A stretch of DNA of 64,000 nt from Lacipirellula parvula (GTDB lineage Bacteria > Planctomycetota > Planctomycetia > Pirellulales > Lacipirellulaceae), in contig NZ_AP021861.1 of NCBI RefSeq assembly GCF_009177095.1, forward strand, positions 4,260,501-4,324,500, read 5' to 3'. Positions 25,268 through 33,847 of this stretch are shown here, piece after piece (position 1 is the stretch's first letter; every line of letters starts with the position of its first letter). A program made the translations under genes and the position numbers. A model generated the notes under the pieces. The model had not been told where the DNA came from, ran no database searches, and was given only the letters and a program-made list of their open reading frames with translations.

Positions 25268-25708
25268 TTGGAGATTTCCGTGTCTAATTGTGAGGGCAAC
25301 CAACCGAGCCATCGCGTCTGGGAATTCAAGGGCGACGGCCGCACCTGGATCGCATGGGCGGTCGGCCACGACCCACCCGAACCCACACCCGGCTCAGCCG
25401 CCTCGCGGGCGTTCGACTCGCTGACGCCGTGCAACGAGCTGGCCCCGAGTTCGATGCTCGACAAGGCCGCGGCGATCGCCTTGGCGAGGCTGATCAAGGG
25501 CATTCGACGCGGTCAGGGCTTGGAGGTCTTGGCCGGCCGGGCGTTTGGCGGAAGCGGCCCGATCCGACCGGCCGGCGGCTGCCGAAGCCTCAGGGCCTTG
25601 GCTCGAATGCTCGGCTGTTCGAGGCGGCAGGCGTCCAAATATGCCGGCTTTGACGATTATGACGGTCGCAGCGGTCGTAGTGGGTCTGATTATGACGATC
25701 GCCCCTAA
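25268..25708 (+). CDS. Hypothetical protein, divergent from the recombinase
   Basis: 146 residues from a TTG start, or from the GTG four codons later. A central segment (LRALARMLGCSRRQASKYAGF) has helix-turn-helix character near the C-terminus. The tail is Asp/Arg/Gly-rich. No family recognised. The following 281 bases (25709-25989) contain no gene I can support. Confidence 0.45.
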   Translation: MEISVSNCEGNQPSHRVWEFKGDGRTWIAWAVGHDPPEPTPGSAASRAFDSLTPCNELAPSSMLDKAAAIALARLIKGIRRGQGLEVLAGRAFGGSGPIRPAGGCRSLRALARMLGCSRRQASKYAGFDDYDGRSGRSGSDYDDRP

Positions 25709-25989
25709 AATTGGCCCGGCCTGAACAAATCCGTCAACCGCGCGTGAGACAGTACGCGGCTAGTAGCCTCAGGAAGGCCTCTGGCAGGCCCGTACGTACG
25801 TTCCGATAGCGAACGCGACTCAGGGAGGGGTGTTTTGCTACAGGCCATGCAAAACAGGATTACTCTCAATTCTTTTCCCATTTCGTGCAGCCAACTTGGG
25901 TTTTCAATCGCAATAAATGCGCCCCTGCTCTCCCGTGTGCGCCGTATTAACGGTGTCCCGAAACTAATTGCACCTAGAGAACTACATGA

Positions 25990-26706
25990 ATGCTGACCCT
26001 AGATGATCCCTGGACTGTCTACAGAAGCTATCGCGACTGCCCATGTCGATCGAATCGCCGCGCCCTCGTTGAGTCGATTGCCAGCAAGTGGCTGCCGGCG
26101 ACCGCGGGCAAGTTCCTAGCCAAGACGGGTTCGCTCGCGACGCCGGATCGATTCGAGGAACTGCTCGCGGCATCAATCCTGGCCGTCGTCGAGGGCGTCG
26201 ACAAGCTCACGAGAGCCTATGACGAGGTCCGCCATTTAAGGGCTGACGTTAATACGCTCGCCACGAAAGCAATGATCACGGCCGACGACGACGCGCGGCC
26301 AAGCGGTCTTGGGCCGACTGCGGCCGCGAAATACCAGCGGCGTCGCCGAGGGACCGAGGAAGCTAGGTCGACCGATCCTAAGGCGGTCAGCATCGATCCC
26401 GGCAATGAACCGCGCGATCGATCGCGCGGGAAGTCGAACGAGGAGTACGACTTTGCGCAGTGGGTTGAGGTCACTGCCGACGAGCAGGTCGAAAGTTGGA
26501 AGGAATGGGAAGCATTGGCGTATTTATCCCACCCCTTGTTCGCGACGGGCAAGCGAGGGCGGCCGAATATCGCCGCGATCGCACGACATCTGGGAACGAA
26601 CCCGGACACGCTCCGCGACCGCCTTAAGCGGCTCGGCCAGCGAGTCGCCGCGGCGTGCAACGATCCCGACCACCGAGAAATCTTGGAAAAGTTGCTGGAA
26701 TTCTGA
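25990..26706 (+). CDS. Helix-turn-helix protein of unknown family
   Basis: 238 residues starting MLTLDDPWTVYRSYRDCP. The middle is charged and disordered (RRRRGTEEARSTDPK, RDRSRGKSNEEYD). The C-terminal 70 residues end in a helix-turn-helix pattern (RGRPNIAAIARHLGTNPDTLRDRLKRL). This may be a sigma-like or replication regulator of the element, but no catalytic motif is visible. The gene is 338 bp upstream of the helicase gene. Confidence 0.5.
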   Translation: MLTLDDPWTVYRSYRDCPCRSNRRALVESIASKWLPATAGKFLAKTGSLATPDRFEELLAASILAVVEGVDKLTRAYDEVRHLRADVNTLATKAMITADDDARPSGLGPTAAAKYQRRRRGTEEARSTDPKAVSIDPGNEPRDRSRGKSNEEYDFAQWVEVTADEQVESWKEWEALAYLSHPLFATGKRGRPNIAAIARHLGTNPDTLRDRLKRLGQRVAAACNDPDHREILEKLLEF

Positions 26707-26802
26707 CCGTGTTTTGCATGGTTGTCAGAAGGAAGGTAGTAGGAGAGGTTCCGTCTCCTATGCCGCATGGCAGCACTCACCGCGTCAAACAGCCAAACAG
26801 TT

Positions 26803-26890
26803 ATGCGCGCGCCTATATATAGTGCGCGCATCTAAGTTAGTAGCTAAGCAGGGTTGTTCGGAAGAGAGGGGACTAACGTCTCCCCTCTCT
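26803..26890. other. Two strong palindromes, candidate replication origin
   Basis: ATGCGCGC, 13 AT-rich bases containing CTATATATAG, GCGCGCAT (26803-26831) is followed by AGAGAGGGGA, eight bases, TCCCCTCTCT (26863-26890). Both are perfect inverted repeats. They lie in the 338-bp gap directly before the RepA-type helicase. Double hairpins in this place resemble single-strand initiation sites or origins of small replicons. Confidence 0.45.
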
Positions 26891-27044
26891 CCCTCCCTCG
26901 CGTTGCTCACCACCCGGCTAAGCGACTACCTGACCGAAAACGCTCCGAAGTTCCCGCCGCGCGCAAACAACTGCGCGCCCATCCGATCGGCCTCGCATCT
27001 TGGCCGATCGGACCTTATCAACCGAAGGTGCAAAAGGTCTATCA

Positions 27045-28382
27045 GTGAACTACGAAACGCTGGCCGCCCGCATTATCGAGGCGGCCGCAGCTAAGAACAT
27101 CGACGCCAAAGTTACCCAGCAAGTCGGCGTAGACCGCGTCATTAGCCTTTCCCGCTGTCCATGCGAAACCTACGGCGACTCTGACCACTGCGAGCTGTCC
27201 CAGCCGTCAATTACCCTGCTGGGCGGCCAAATCACTTACACCTGCGGCCACCCCCGGTGCTCCCACCGTCCTATTGAGGAAGTCGCCGACAAGCTCGGCG
27301 TGACGCTCCCCTTTCGGGGGAAGACCCTGACAGTCTTCGATATCGATGAGCTGGCGGAAGTGTTCAAAGAGGACAGACCTACCTACATCGAAGGTCTGCT
27401 CCGCCGCGAGGACGTGATGAACGTCGTGGGTCCATCGAAAGCGAGGAAGACTCTGTTCGCGACGCAGCTCGCGCTGACGCTCGCCATGGGCGGCAAGTTC
27501 CTGGGCAAGTACCAGACCTACTATCCCGGCGCGCCGGTGCTCTATCTCGACTATGAATTGTGCGGCGACTCGATCCGCCGTCGCGTTCTTCAGCAATGCG
27601 ACGCCCTGGAAGGGTTCGAGAAACAGCATCGGAAGCGGGTGAAGTTCGCCAAAATGCGGGGGAAGCAACACATGAAGCTCGACGAGCTTTGCAAGTGGCT
27701 CGCGTCGCTCCCGCCGAAGACTTACAGCGTCATCGTCGTCGACGCGCTTTACAAATGCTACCCAGACGGGATGGACGAAAACAGCAACTCGCACATGACA
27801 ACGCTATACAACATGCTGGCCATTGCGGCCGACGTGCATCAGGCCGCAATCATCGTGATTCATCACTTCTCAAAGGGGAAGCCGCTCAATAGCCGCATCG
27901 CTGACCTTGGAGCTGGAGCCGGTTCGCAGTCGCGTTCGGCCGACGCTCACGTTGTACTGAAGGAACACTCACGCAAAGACACAATCGAAATGCACGGTAT
28001 CGTCCGCGACTTCGCGCCGCTTAATCCGATCCTGCTGCAATGCGATTGGCCATTGTGGGTCTACCTCCCCGGCGACGTAGACGCGGAGTCAATCAATATC
28101 GAGTTGGCCGCCATTGCGAACGATCTTGTTGCCACGGCCGACGAGCCGCAACCGAAAGCCAAGTTCGTCACCCTCCAAACGAATCGTAAAGATGAATACT
28201 TCGGGGAACCGTTGTCGTCGCGCCGCGCGAAAGCGCTCATCGAGAAGGCAATCGCCGAAAAATGGATCACCGAGGACACGAAGCATCGGCCCCATACCGT
28301 CTGGCTGACGCCAGAGCAACGCGCAAAGGTCAACCAAACCTTGCTCAACGTCGCGAACACACTGATTGCGGAGGCCGCCTAA
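27045..28382 (+). CDS. RepA-type AAA ATPase/helicase with N-terminal zinc motif
   Basis: 445 residues. The N-terminus has a CPC..C...C..C metal-binding pattern (CPCETYGDSDHCELS, CGHPRCSH) resembling primase zinc ribbons. Then follows an AAA_25/RepA domain with Walker A GPSKARKT, PVLYLDYEL, Walker B VIVVDALYK and sensor VIHHFSKG. The C-terminal 100 residues look like a winged helix (SRRAKALIEKAIAEKWITED). Hexameric RepA helicases unwind plasmid and phage origins; the palindromes upstream support this. A TTG at 27000 is the alternative start. The GTG at 27045 begins the natural helix. Confidence 0.75.
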   Translation: MNYETLAARIIEAAAAKNIDAKVTQQVGVDRVISLSRCPCETYGDSDHCELSQPSITLLGGQITYTCGHPRCSHRPIEEVADKLGVTLPFRGKTLTVFDIDELAEVFKEDRPTYIEGLLRREDVMNVVGPSKARKTLFATQLALTLAMGGKFLGKYQTYYPGAPVLYLDYELCGDSIRRRVLQQCDALEGFEKQHRKRVKFAKMRGKQHMKLDELCKWLASLPPKTYSVIVVDALYKCYPDGMDENSNSHMTTLYNMLAIAADVHQAAIIVIHHFSKGKPLNSRIADLGAGAGSQSRSADAHVVLKEHSRKDTIEMHGIVRDFAPLNPILLQCDWPLWVYLPGDVDAESINIELAAIANDLVATADEPQPKAKFVTLQTNRKDEYFGEPLSSRRAKALIEKAIAEKWITEDTKHRPHTVWLTPEQRAKVNQTLLNVANTLIAEAA

Positions 28383-28383
28383 C

Positions 28384-28827
28384 ATGCGATGGAAGAGAAC
28401 CACGCCGTTCCCGAACTTCACTGCCGTCGCGGCCGCAATCCCAAACTTCATCGCGCCGCCAATCCGTGACCGTTCAGTGCGGGTCGGCCTCACGCGCACC
28501 GGCATCCGTTGCTATCTGCGATCGGACGCCGATGTACCAGGGTGGAAATTTGGCTGGACGGATCAAGCCGGGGTGATGGGCAAGGGTCGAGCGCCTATCT
28601 GGGTGCTCGACATTGTTCCCGACTTCGAGGAAATCCACGAAGGCCTTCGACTCTGGCGCGTACCAGACGCAATCGAATCTGGCCATCGGTTTGGCTACAT
28701 GCTCGACGCCAACGGCGTCTGGGTCCACGTCGCGCCGACTGCTGCTGAAGCTTACTTAGAGTCGCAGGGGATTGCCCGACCCCACGACTACCTTAAATCA
28801 ATTCGGGCGACTTACGAGGCCGCATGA
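28384..28827 (+). CDS. Hypothetical protein, 147 residues
   Basis: Starts one base after the helicase stop (TAACATG). A basic, Pro-rich N-terminus is followed by a compact middle (WKFGWTDQAGVMGKG, DIVPDFEEI) and a C-terminal GHRFGYMLDANGVWVHVAPTAAEAYLESQGI. No motif recognised. It is the first of a chain of small genes joined by 4-bp overlaps. Confidence 0.55.
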   Translation: MRWKRTTPFPNFTAVAAAIPNFIAPPIRDRSVRVGLTRTGIRCYLRSDADVPGWKFGWTDQAGVMGKGRAPIWVLDIVPDFEEIHEGLRLWRVPDAIESGHRFGYMLDANGVWVHVAPTAAEAYLESQGIARPHDYLKSIRATYEAA

Positions 28828-29108
28828 TGGCAAAGTACGCATTTAACATCAACGAGTTTCAGTGCGTTCAATACTTCGGGCGCGTCGTCGGCGAGACGAA
28901 CGACACCCTCACCGTGAACGCCTACGACGCAATCAGCTTACTGATGATCGGTTTCTTAGATGAAACCGGCGAGGCTCATACCATTGCGAAGGAAAGCGCT
29001 CGCGTCTTCAGCAACCGGAAGGCGGCGATGAAAGCATTCGGCGAAACGATGACAGCCTACTATCGTCGCACTGGAACCGGACCATGTCACCCACGAAGGG
29101 CAGCATGA
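28824..29108 (+). CDS. Hypothetical protein, 94 residues
   Basis: Starts at ATGA overlapping the previous stop. Mixed alpha/beta sequence (CVQYFGRVVGETNDTLTVNAYDAISLLMIGF) with no recognised motif. The next gene begins inside its stop codon. Part of the small-gene operon of the element. Confidence 0.5.
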   Translation: MMAKYAFNINEFQCVQYFGRVVGETNDTLTVNAYDAISLLMIGFLDETGEAHTIAKESARVFSNRKAAMKAFGETMTAYYRRTGTGPCHPRRAA

Positions 29109-29296
29109 CAATTCACTTTTTCCCACTCACACAACGCTTCGAGATCACCGCTGAGAGAACATGGTCGGGCCTCACCAAGGCCGATGCCAAACTCTTGTTG
29201 CTCGGATTCAATCTCGGCCGCGCGAAGATAGCCGAGTTGCTCGCCTTATCGACCGCGCTGGGTTACTTCTGCGGCCGTCCACTCACAATTTCGTAA
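29105..29296 (+). CDS. Hypothetical protein, 63 residues
   Basis: ATGA overlap with the previous gene. Begins MTIHFFPLTQRFEITAE and ends in a helix (KADAKLLLLGFNLGRAKIAELLAL). The 308 bases that follow (29297-29604) have no gene but contain a strong hairpin at 29398-29433. Confidence 0.45.
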   Translation: MTIHFFPLTQRFEITAERTWSGLTKADAKLLLLGFNLGRAKIAELLALSTALGYFCGRPLTIS

Positions 29297-29397
29297 ACGC
29301 GACTGTTCGCAGTCGCGGGCCGCCGTCTTCGCGCCTAGTCTTCTCGAAGATGACGGCCACAATTCACCCGCTCCGCGCGTAAGCTAGCGCGCGAGCC

Positions 29398-29433
29398 GGC
29401 GGCGAGTACCAGGGTGACAAGGTACTCGTCGCC
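29398..29433 (+). other. Strong hairpin in a gene-free gap
   Basis: GGCGGCGAGTACC, ten bases, GGTACTCGTCGCC. The 13-bp stem is complete with one G-U pair on the plus strand. No U-tract follows, so it is not a typical terminator. It may be a structured leader of the genes beginning at 29605. Confidence 0.4.
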
Positions 29434-29604
29434 AAATATACGCTCGCCCTTCCAAGGGCTGAGCGCTCGCCAGTCGCGTGTACGCAAGAAACGGGGCGCG
29501 CGGCTGGCAACTTACTTCGCTCCCGCGCAAGCGGTCGAGCGCCGGTCCACGTGGGGACGGGGTCTCTACGTGGGCCGGCCTTCTCTTACACCACAAGGAT
29601 TCCC

Positions 29605-29787
29605 ATGCCCTACGAAAAGCCAACACTCCAACAAATTCAAGACGCCGTCGAGGCGTCCGCGTGCCTCCGCAAGTTCCAGCCGGTGCTGGCGAACATCATC
29701 GCGACGGTCTCGCTCTACGAATCTCCGCCCATCGGCCAATTGATTGACCTCTGGCGGCTTAGAAAAAGTGAGTGGTTCTACTCATGA
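29605..29787 (+). CDS. Small protein, 60 residues
   Basis: Starts MPYEKPTLQQIQDAV after an AAGGAT ribosome site and ends RKSEWFYS. Mostly helical, with a mild hydrophobic stretch (VLANIIATVSLY). Its stop overlaps the next start. No family recognised. Confidence 0.5.
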   Translation: MPYEKPTLQQIQDAVEASACLRKFQPVLANIIATVSLYESPPIGQLIDLWRLRKSEWFYS

Positions 29788-30149
29788 GCAAACCATGGCA
29801 CGCGCTTAGAGGTTCGGCGAGAGTCGCCGCGAAGGCAATCGACTCGCAGAAAAACAAACTCGACGATGCAGGCACTGCCACTTATGCGCGCCTATGTCGT
29901 GCTTATGGAATCGCCTACAGCGATCTCGTCGCCGCCCGAATCGAGGACGGCAAACTCGTCCTCTCTTGCGGCGCGGTCGAGCTTCCAATGTCCTTGAATC
30001 TAGTCGACAGGAAGTGGCTTGCACTCTGTCACAAACAACTTCTCAAACCAGAGGAACCAAAATGCCCATCGACCCCCGTGTCGCCGTCGTGCGAACCCAA
30101 GACGCCATCGTCGCCCTCGGAATGCGATTCAGCAACGAAGAAGACCTGA
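29784..30149 (+). CDS. Hypothetical protein, 121 residues
   Basis: ATGA overlap with the previous gene; starts MSKPWHALRGSARVAAKAI. A compact domain (TYARLCRAYGIAYSDLVAARIEDG) is followed by a Pro/Ser-rich tail that overlaps the next gene by 88 bp. The tail overlap suggests the functional part ends near residue 90. No family recognised. Confidence 0.45.
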   Translation: MSKPWHALRGSARVAAKAIDSQKNKLDDAGTATYARLCRAYGIAYSDLVAARIEDGKLVLSCGAVELPMSLNLVDRKWLALCHKQLLKPEEPKCPSTPVSPSCEPKTPSSPSECDSATKKT

Positions 30150-30907
30150 TGCAAGAGGTCCGACGCAGAGACGCTGCTGCCGGCAGCTATAAGCTGAATC
30201 CAGTCGACTTATATGCTGGCGTCCCCCGAGGACGTTTTCGAGACGATCGCTCAGAGTATGAGAGAGTCAGCCAGAATGCCTGGTCGCCGGTGTTCGACAC
30301 GTCGGATAACGACGGAGATAGCAACCCCTGGCGAAGGGACGACATTGGTCAGATCAAGGCGGCTGCGGGCCTCTCGACTGACGCCGAATCACGCCGAGCT
30401 TTTTTCAAGCGAAGCGAGCGCGAAGTCGACGAGAAGGAAGAGCGTGAAGCCTTTCTGGCAGCCGACAAGGCTAGTCCCGAGCGAGCTGCGGCGATTGAGT
30501 ATGCGACAAATCACTGGCGATCAGTGGCTTTCGATATCAACCAACCGCTCTCGGCGGTTATTCTCAGCGAGCAGATGCTAGCGCAGGCGTCTACAAACGG
30601 CGCGAGCTTGACCGCGCTCAAAGAGATGAGCGTCAAAGCCGTCGAGCAACAGAAAACGATCCTCGCCGAGAGACGAGATAGGGCTTCACTCGCCCGGTTG
30701 GCTGCTCAACAAGCGTTCAACGCTGCGGGCGTCGAGCCTACGAGCTTCGGTGGTACACCCGGCATTTCACCTGGTGACACTGTCACCAAGATGCGAAGCG
30801 CCGACGGTGTTGTCTCTTTTGACGTGGTTAGTGCTGAAGGCGTTCTTCGCGCGTCGTATACCCCCGAAACCGTGCCGGCCGCCATCCAGGCAGCCGCGGA
30901 CCAATAA
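30062..30907 (+). CDS. Hypothetical protein, 281 residues, long helical middle
   Basis: Starts MPIDPRVAVVRTQDAIVALG. The first 100 residues are mixed; residues about 110-220 are highly charged and helical (FKRSEREVDEKEEREAFLA, QQKTILAERRDRASLARLAA) and probably coiled. The C-terminus is beta-like (GVVSFDVVSAEGVLRASYTPE). The shape would suit a structural or scaffold protein of a small phage or satellite, which is speculative. No motif proves function. Confidence 0.5.
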   Translation: MPIDPRVAVVRTQDAIVALGMRFSNEEDLMQEVRRRDAAAGSYKLNPVDLYAGVPRGRFRDDRSEYERVSQNAWSPVFDTSDNDGDSNPWRRDDIGQIKAAAGLSTDAESRRAFFKRSEREVDEKEEREAFLAADKASPERAAAIEYATNHWRSVAFDINQPLSAVILSEQMLAQASTNGASLTALKEMSVKAVEQQKTILAERRDRASLARLAAQQAFNAAGVEPTSFGGTPGISPGDTVTKMRSADGVVSFDVVSAEGVLRASYTPETVPAAIQAAADQ

Positions 30908-30923
30908 ACAAGGAACAAAATCA

Positions 30924-31172
30924 ATGAGCTACACAGACAAAGAACTGTCGCCGCAAAGCACCTTAAGCACCACTTTCCGTTGTCCCATTTCAGGCCGTGC
31001 TTTCCATGCCCGCTGGGATGATGAGATCGACGCTATGCAAGCCGCTCAACTCGCATTTACCAAAGCGTTGATTGTCCAGCAAAACAAGCACGAACCAATC
31101 GGCGATCGTGAACTGACGCTCGCCGAACGGTCCGCCTACTACCACCACCGTATGTTCCCTAGCGCTCGCTAG
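30924..31172 (+). CDS. Hypothetical protein, 82 residues
   Basis: Starts MSYTDKELSPQSTLSTTF with an AAGGAAC ribosome site. Contains FRCPISGRAFHARWDDEID and ends AYYHHRMFPSAR. The single Cys and lack of a pair argue against a zinc finger. No family recognised. Confidence 0.45.
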   Translation: MSYTDKELSPQSTLSTTFRCPISGRAFHARWDDEIDAMQAAQLAFTKALIVQQNKHEPIGDRELTLAERSAYYHHRMFPSAR

Positions 31173-31235
31173 GCCAGCAAGGCTAGACCGGCAACTTCGC
31201 CGACTAGCGTTCACTCTTTTTAGGAGATTCCTGTC

Positions 31236-31466
31236 TTGAATCCATTCTCAGCGGCCTTAGCAGGCCTGTCCCCCGGCAGCGCAGAAACGAAGGGCATGCT
31301 CTGGGCATATCTGCGATCCCGCGAAGCATCGTACAGCAGCGGTTATACGGCCGCGGCGGGCAACCCATTCGACTGGGTTTGCGCAGATGCAAAAGCGCTC
31401 ATGGGCGACTCATGGGCTACGACGTACATCCTCCAGCAATTCGGCCACCAGCGAGTCTACAAGTGA
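31236..31466 (+). CDS. Hypothetical protein, 76 residues
   Basis: TTG start preceded by TTTTAGGAGATT, a strong ribosome site that decides this start. Begins MNPFSAALAGLSPGSAETKGM and ends GHQRVYK. Its stop lies inside the GTGA start of the next gene. Confidence 0.5.
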   Translation: MNPFSAALAGLSPGSAETKGMLWAYLRSREASYSSGYTAAAGNPFDWVCADAKALMGDSWATTYILQQFGHQRVYK

Positions 31467-31693
31467 TTTACAACCAGACATTCGTCAAAACCATCCATCT
31501 CGAAAAGCCCGTGTTTATCGAGCAGATCACAGGCGTCGAGTACCCAAGTCGAGCAGCGGCTGAAGCCGCTTGCCACGCCATCATGTTCGACCTTAATTGC
31601 TCAATCCCCGGCGACGCTACCACTCACGTCCGCGTGACTCGCACGTTGGCGGCTTGGCAGGAGCTGTGCCAGCTCAGGATGGCGCAAGCATGA
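31463..31693 (+). CDS. Hypothetical protein, 76 residues
   Basis: GTG start overlapping the previous stop (GTGA). Begins MIYNQTFVKTIHLEKPVF and has a VEYPSRAAAEAACHAIM helix. Ends next to an ATGA overlap with the following gene. No family recognised. Confidence 0.45.
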   Translation: MIYNQTFVKTIHLEKPVFIEQITGVEYPSRAAAEAACHAIMFDLNCSIPGDATTHVRVTRTLAAWQELCQLRMAQA

Positions 31694-31854
31694 GCAACCC
31701 CCTCATCCCAGTGAAAATATCCCGCTTCATTGGCGAATCCTTCCTGATCGGCGACATCGAGGTCGTTATTAAAAACGTTCGGGGCAAGCGTGTACTTATG
31801 ACAGTCTTTGTCCCGCCAGAGGTTCGCGTCGTGAAGCCGGAGAAGAAATCTTGA
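31690..31854 (+). CDS. Small protein, 54 residues
   Basis: ATGA overlap. Beta-like sequence MSNPLIPVKISRFIGESFL then VVIKNVRGKRVLMTVFVPP, with a basic end. May be a small structural or DNA-binding protein. The next gene starts at a TTG inside its stop. Confidence 0.45.
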   Translation: MSNPLIPVKISRFIGESFLIGDIEVVIKNVRGKRVLMTVFVPPEVRVVKPEKKS

Positions 31855-32540
31855 TCATCACATTTCGGCACAGCGGGGAAGACCTCTATAGCGCCGCCGT
31901 AGCGGGTGGCCTTATCTGCTACCGATTGCCAAAATCGGCAGCGGCCGCTGCTATCTGCGAAAAAGTCGAAGGCATCAGTCTAGCTCGCGCGACAGCGATG
32001 TTGGAGAAGCCAGCATCGTCGGCTGAGTGGCGGGCAACGTGGGCTTGCGCTATTAGCGCCGACTTAGACGGACTCAACAGAGAAGTAGCCGACATTGGCG
32101 ACCAGCAACGGGCCTATCAGCTCGCTGTGAGGATTGAGCAAGTAATGACGATGCTCGCGCAGGTTCACCAGGAGCTGGCCGAAGAGAATAAGCTCGCAGC
32201 CGAAGCGAACGAACTTGAAAGCAAGCGCGTTGGCATCGCTGCCGCCGAAGCCAAACGAAACGCTCAGCAGCTAGTCGTTGCCAAACAAGCAGCTGCCGCG
32301 CGGAAAGACGCCACGAAATGGCTTGACCTGCGCGTTGTTCGCGATGGCGATGAGATCGTCGTTTGGCGAGACGTGCGGGAGTTCTCGCATGTCGAAGGCC
32401 CAAACCACGTTCAGCAGTTTCGCAACTATAGCGTCAAAGTCGCTAGCTACCCCTCCTCTGAAGCCCCGCCCGAAGTGCTTGCCAGAATCGGCATGCCTGT
32501 CACGCGGTCGAAAGTAAACATCCCCTATTGGGCGCAATGA
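31851..32540 (+). CDS. Coiled-coil protein, 229 residues
   Basis: TTG start overlapping the previous stop. A globular N-terminus (about residues 1-75) leads into a long Ala/Glu/Lys-rich helix (residues about 85-160, with QVHQELAEENKLAAEANELESKR) and a beta-rich C-terminus (WLDLRVVRDGDEIVVWRDV). A stalk-like coiled coil followed by a sheet domain fits a virion or fibre subunit, which is inference. It overlaps the next start by 4 bp. Confidence 0.5.
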   Translation: MIITFRHSGEDLYSAAVAGGLICYRLPKSAAAAAICEKVEGISLARATAMLEKPASSAEWRATWACAISADLDGLNREVADIGDQQRAYQLAVRIEQVMTMLAQVHQELAEENKLAAEANELESKRVGIAAAEAKRNAQQLVVAKQAAAARKDATKWLDLRVVRDGDEIVVWRDVREFSHVEGPNHVQQFRNYSVKVASYPSSEAPPEVLARIGMPVTRSKVNIPYWAQ

Positions 32541-33331
32541 GAAAAAAACGATTCAGATACGTTGGCGAGTATCGAGAGGGCATGAAGTTAGAGGTAGGTG
32601 ACATCTATCGCGACGCGAGCGGTGTGGGGTTCGTCGTGACCACTGACCGAATCCAACCGGTTGCCGCCACCCCCGATGAATCCGACACCCCAAAAAATGG
32701 CAAAGACGGCGTCGATGGCCGTGACGGGAAAGATGGTCGCGACGGCAGCCCCGGCGAAGTGAAGGCGTGGAATCACCGGGGGGAATACAAGCGGCAACAG
32801 TACAGCGAAGGCGACGTTTGCGAAAGCGCCGGCTCGTCATTTCTATGTATTGCGCCGACGAAATCGGAACCTCCAAGTCGCGCATGGAAACTTCTCGCCG
32901 CCAAAGGTGAGGACGGCGCTATCTATCACACCAGCTCGCACCACACCAGGACTGAAACAGTCATTGGCGGGCCTGAGAAGATCACGGCCATTTGCGACAG
33001 CGATACGCCGAAGGGCGCAGTCCTCTACGTTTCTAGTGGCGGACATGTTGACTTGGCGTGCGCCAACGGCCGTCCGCAGACTCGCGCAATCGGCATTGCC
33101 ACGGCGGCCGCCAGTGCGGGTCAGCCCGTTGAGTACATCACCGTTGGCCCGGTGTCGTGCGAAACGTGGTCACTTACGCCGGGCATCGTTCACTACTTGG
33201 ACCCTGCCATCCCCGGCGGAATAACCGCCGTCTATCCGACAACAGTGGGCCAGTTCGTTGTAGTTTTGGGCGTGGCAACAACGACTACTTCCCTAAACCT
33301 CTCCATTCACTACCATTTGGAACAATCATGA
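32537..33331 (+). CDS. Collagen-like, carbohydrate-binding-like spike protein
   Basis: 264 residues from the ATG at 32537. A collagen-type stretch (NGKDGVDGRDGKDGRDGSPGEV, residues about 56-77) is followed by a chitin-binding-like module: WNHRGEYKRQQYSEGDVCESAGSSFLCI and a Trp in RAWKLLA. The C-terminal 120 residues are beta-rich (GAVLYVSSGGHVDLACANGR). Collagen repeats plus a sugar-binding module are typical of phage receptor-binding or capsid-decorating proteins. This is the best evidence that the element builds, or decorates, a particle. Confidence 0.6.
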   Translation: MRKKRFRYVGEYREGMKLEVGDIYRDASGVGFVVTTDRIQPVAATPDESDTPKNGKDGVDGRDGKDGRDGSPGEVKAWNHRGEYKRQQYSEGDVCESAGSSFLCIAPTKSEPPSRAWKLLAAKGEDGAIYHTSSHHTRTETVIGGPEKITAICDSDTPKGAVLYVSSGGHVDLACANGRPQTRAIGIATAAASAGQPVEYITVGPVSCETWSLTPGIVHYLDPAIPGGITAVYPTTVGQFVVVLGVATTTTSLNLSIHYHLEQS

Positions 33332-33513
33332 CCATCGACGAACAATTTGCGCGGATGGGTCCGGCGCAAAAGAACTTAACATTGGCCCTAAGCCAATATT
33401 TCAAAGCACTGAGCGCGGAAAGAGACGCAATCCTGATTGAACGACTTAAGAAGCGATTCACCACCGATCCCGCGGTAATCAAGAAGCTACTGGAGCTGTT
33501 GCGTGGAGAGTAG
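33328..33513 (+). CDS. Small helical protein, 61 residues
   Basis: ATGA overlap with the spike gene. Begins MTIDEQFARMGPAQKNL, helical throughout, ends LLELLRGE. Overlaps the next gene by 11 bp. Might be a chaperone or small structural subunit; no motif. Confidence 0.45.
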   Translation: MTIDEQFARMGPAQKNLTLALSQYFKALSAERDAILIERLKKRFTTDPAVIKKLLELLRGE

Positions 33514-33847
33514 CCCCCTCACTCCAGACGAATTTTCGTTAGTGGAGGAAATCCGTCTCTTACGCCGTTTGATCGAAGAGGCTACGTCACCAAATCTCAA
33601 GATGAGCTTGACGCTCGCGCTCGCAAAGTGCCTCTCGCAAGAAGCGGAAAGAACCATCAAGTCTAATGAGATGCTCAGCGCCGGAGCGGTCCACCTATAT
33701 GTGGACAAATGTATGGAGACGATCGCTCGCGTTCTTCAGGATCAATTGCCGGAAGAGCAGATGTTCCTAATCGTCGATCTCATCTCAGAAGGGCTAGCCG
33801 CGCTGACACCGAGGAACACGGCCGCTGACTTAAAGCTGCTAAAGTAG
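33503..33847 (+). CDS. Helical protein, 114 residues
   Basis: GTG start. Helical and Leu-rich (EEIRLLRRLIEEATSPNLKMSLTLALAKCL) with a C-terminal DLISEGLAALTPRNTAADL. Last plus-strand gene of the operon; it overlaps the minus-strand membrane gene by 9 bp. No family recognised. Confidence 0.45.
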   Translation: MESSPLTPDEFSLVEEIRLLRRLIEEATSPNLKMSLTLALAKCLSQEAERTIKSNEMLSAGAVHLYVDKCMETIARVLQDQLPEEQMFLIVDLISEGLAALTPRNTAADLKLLK

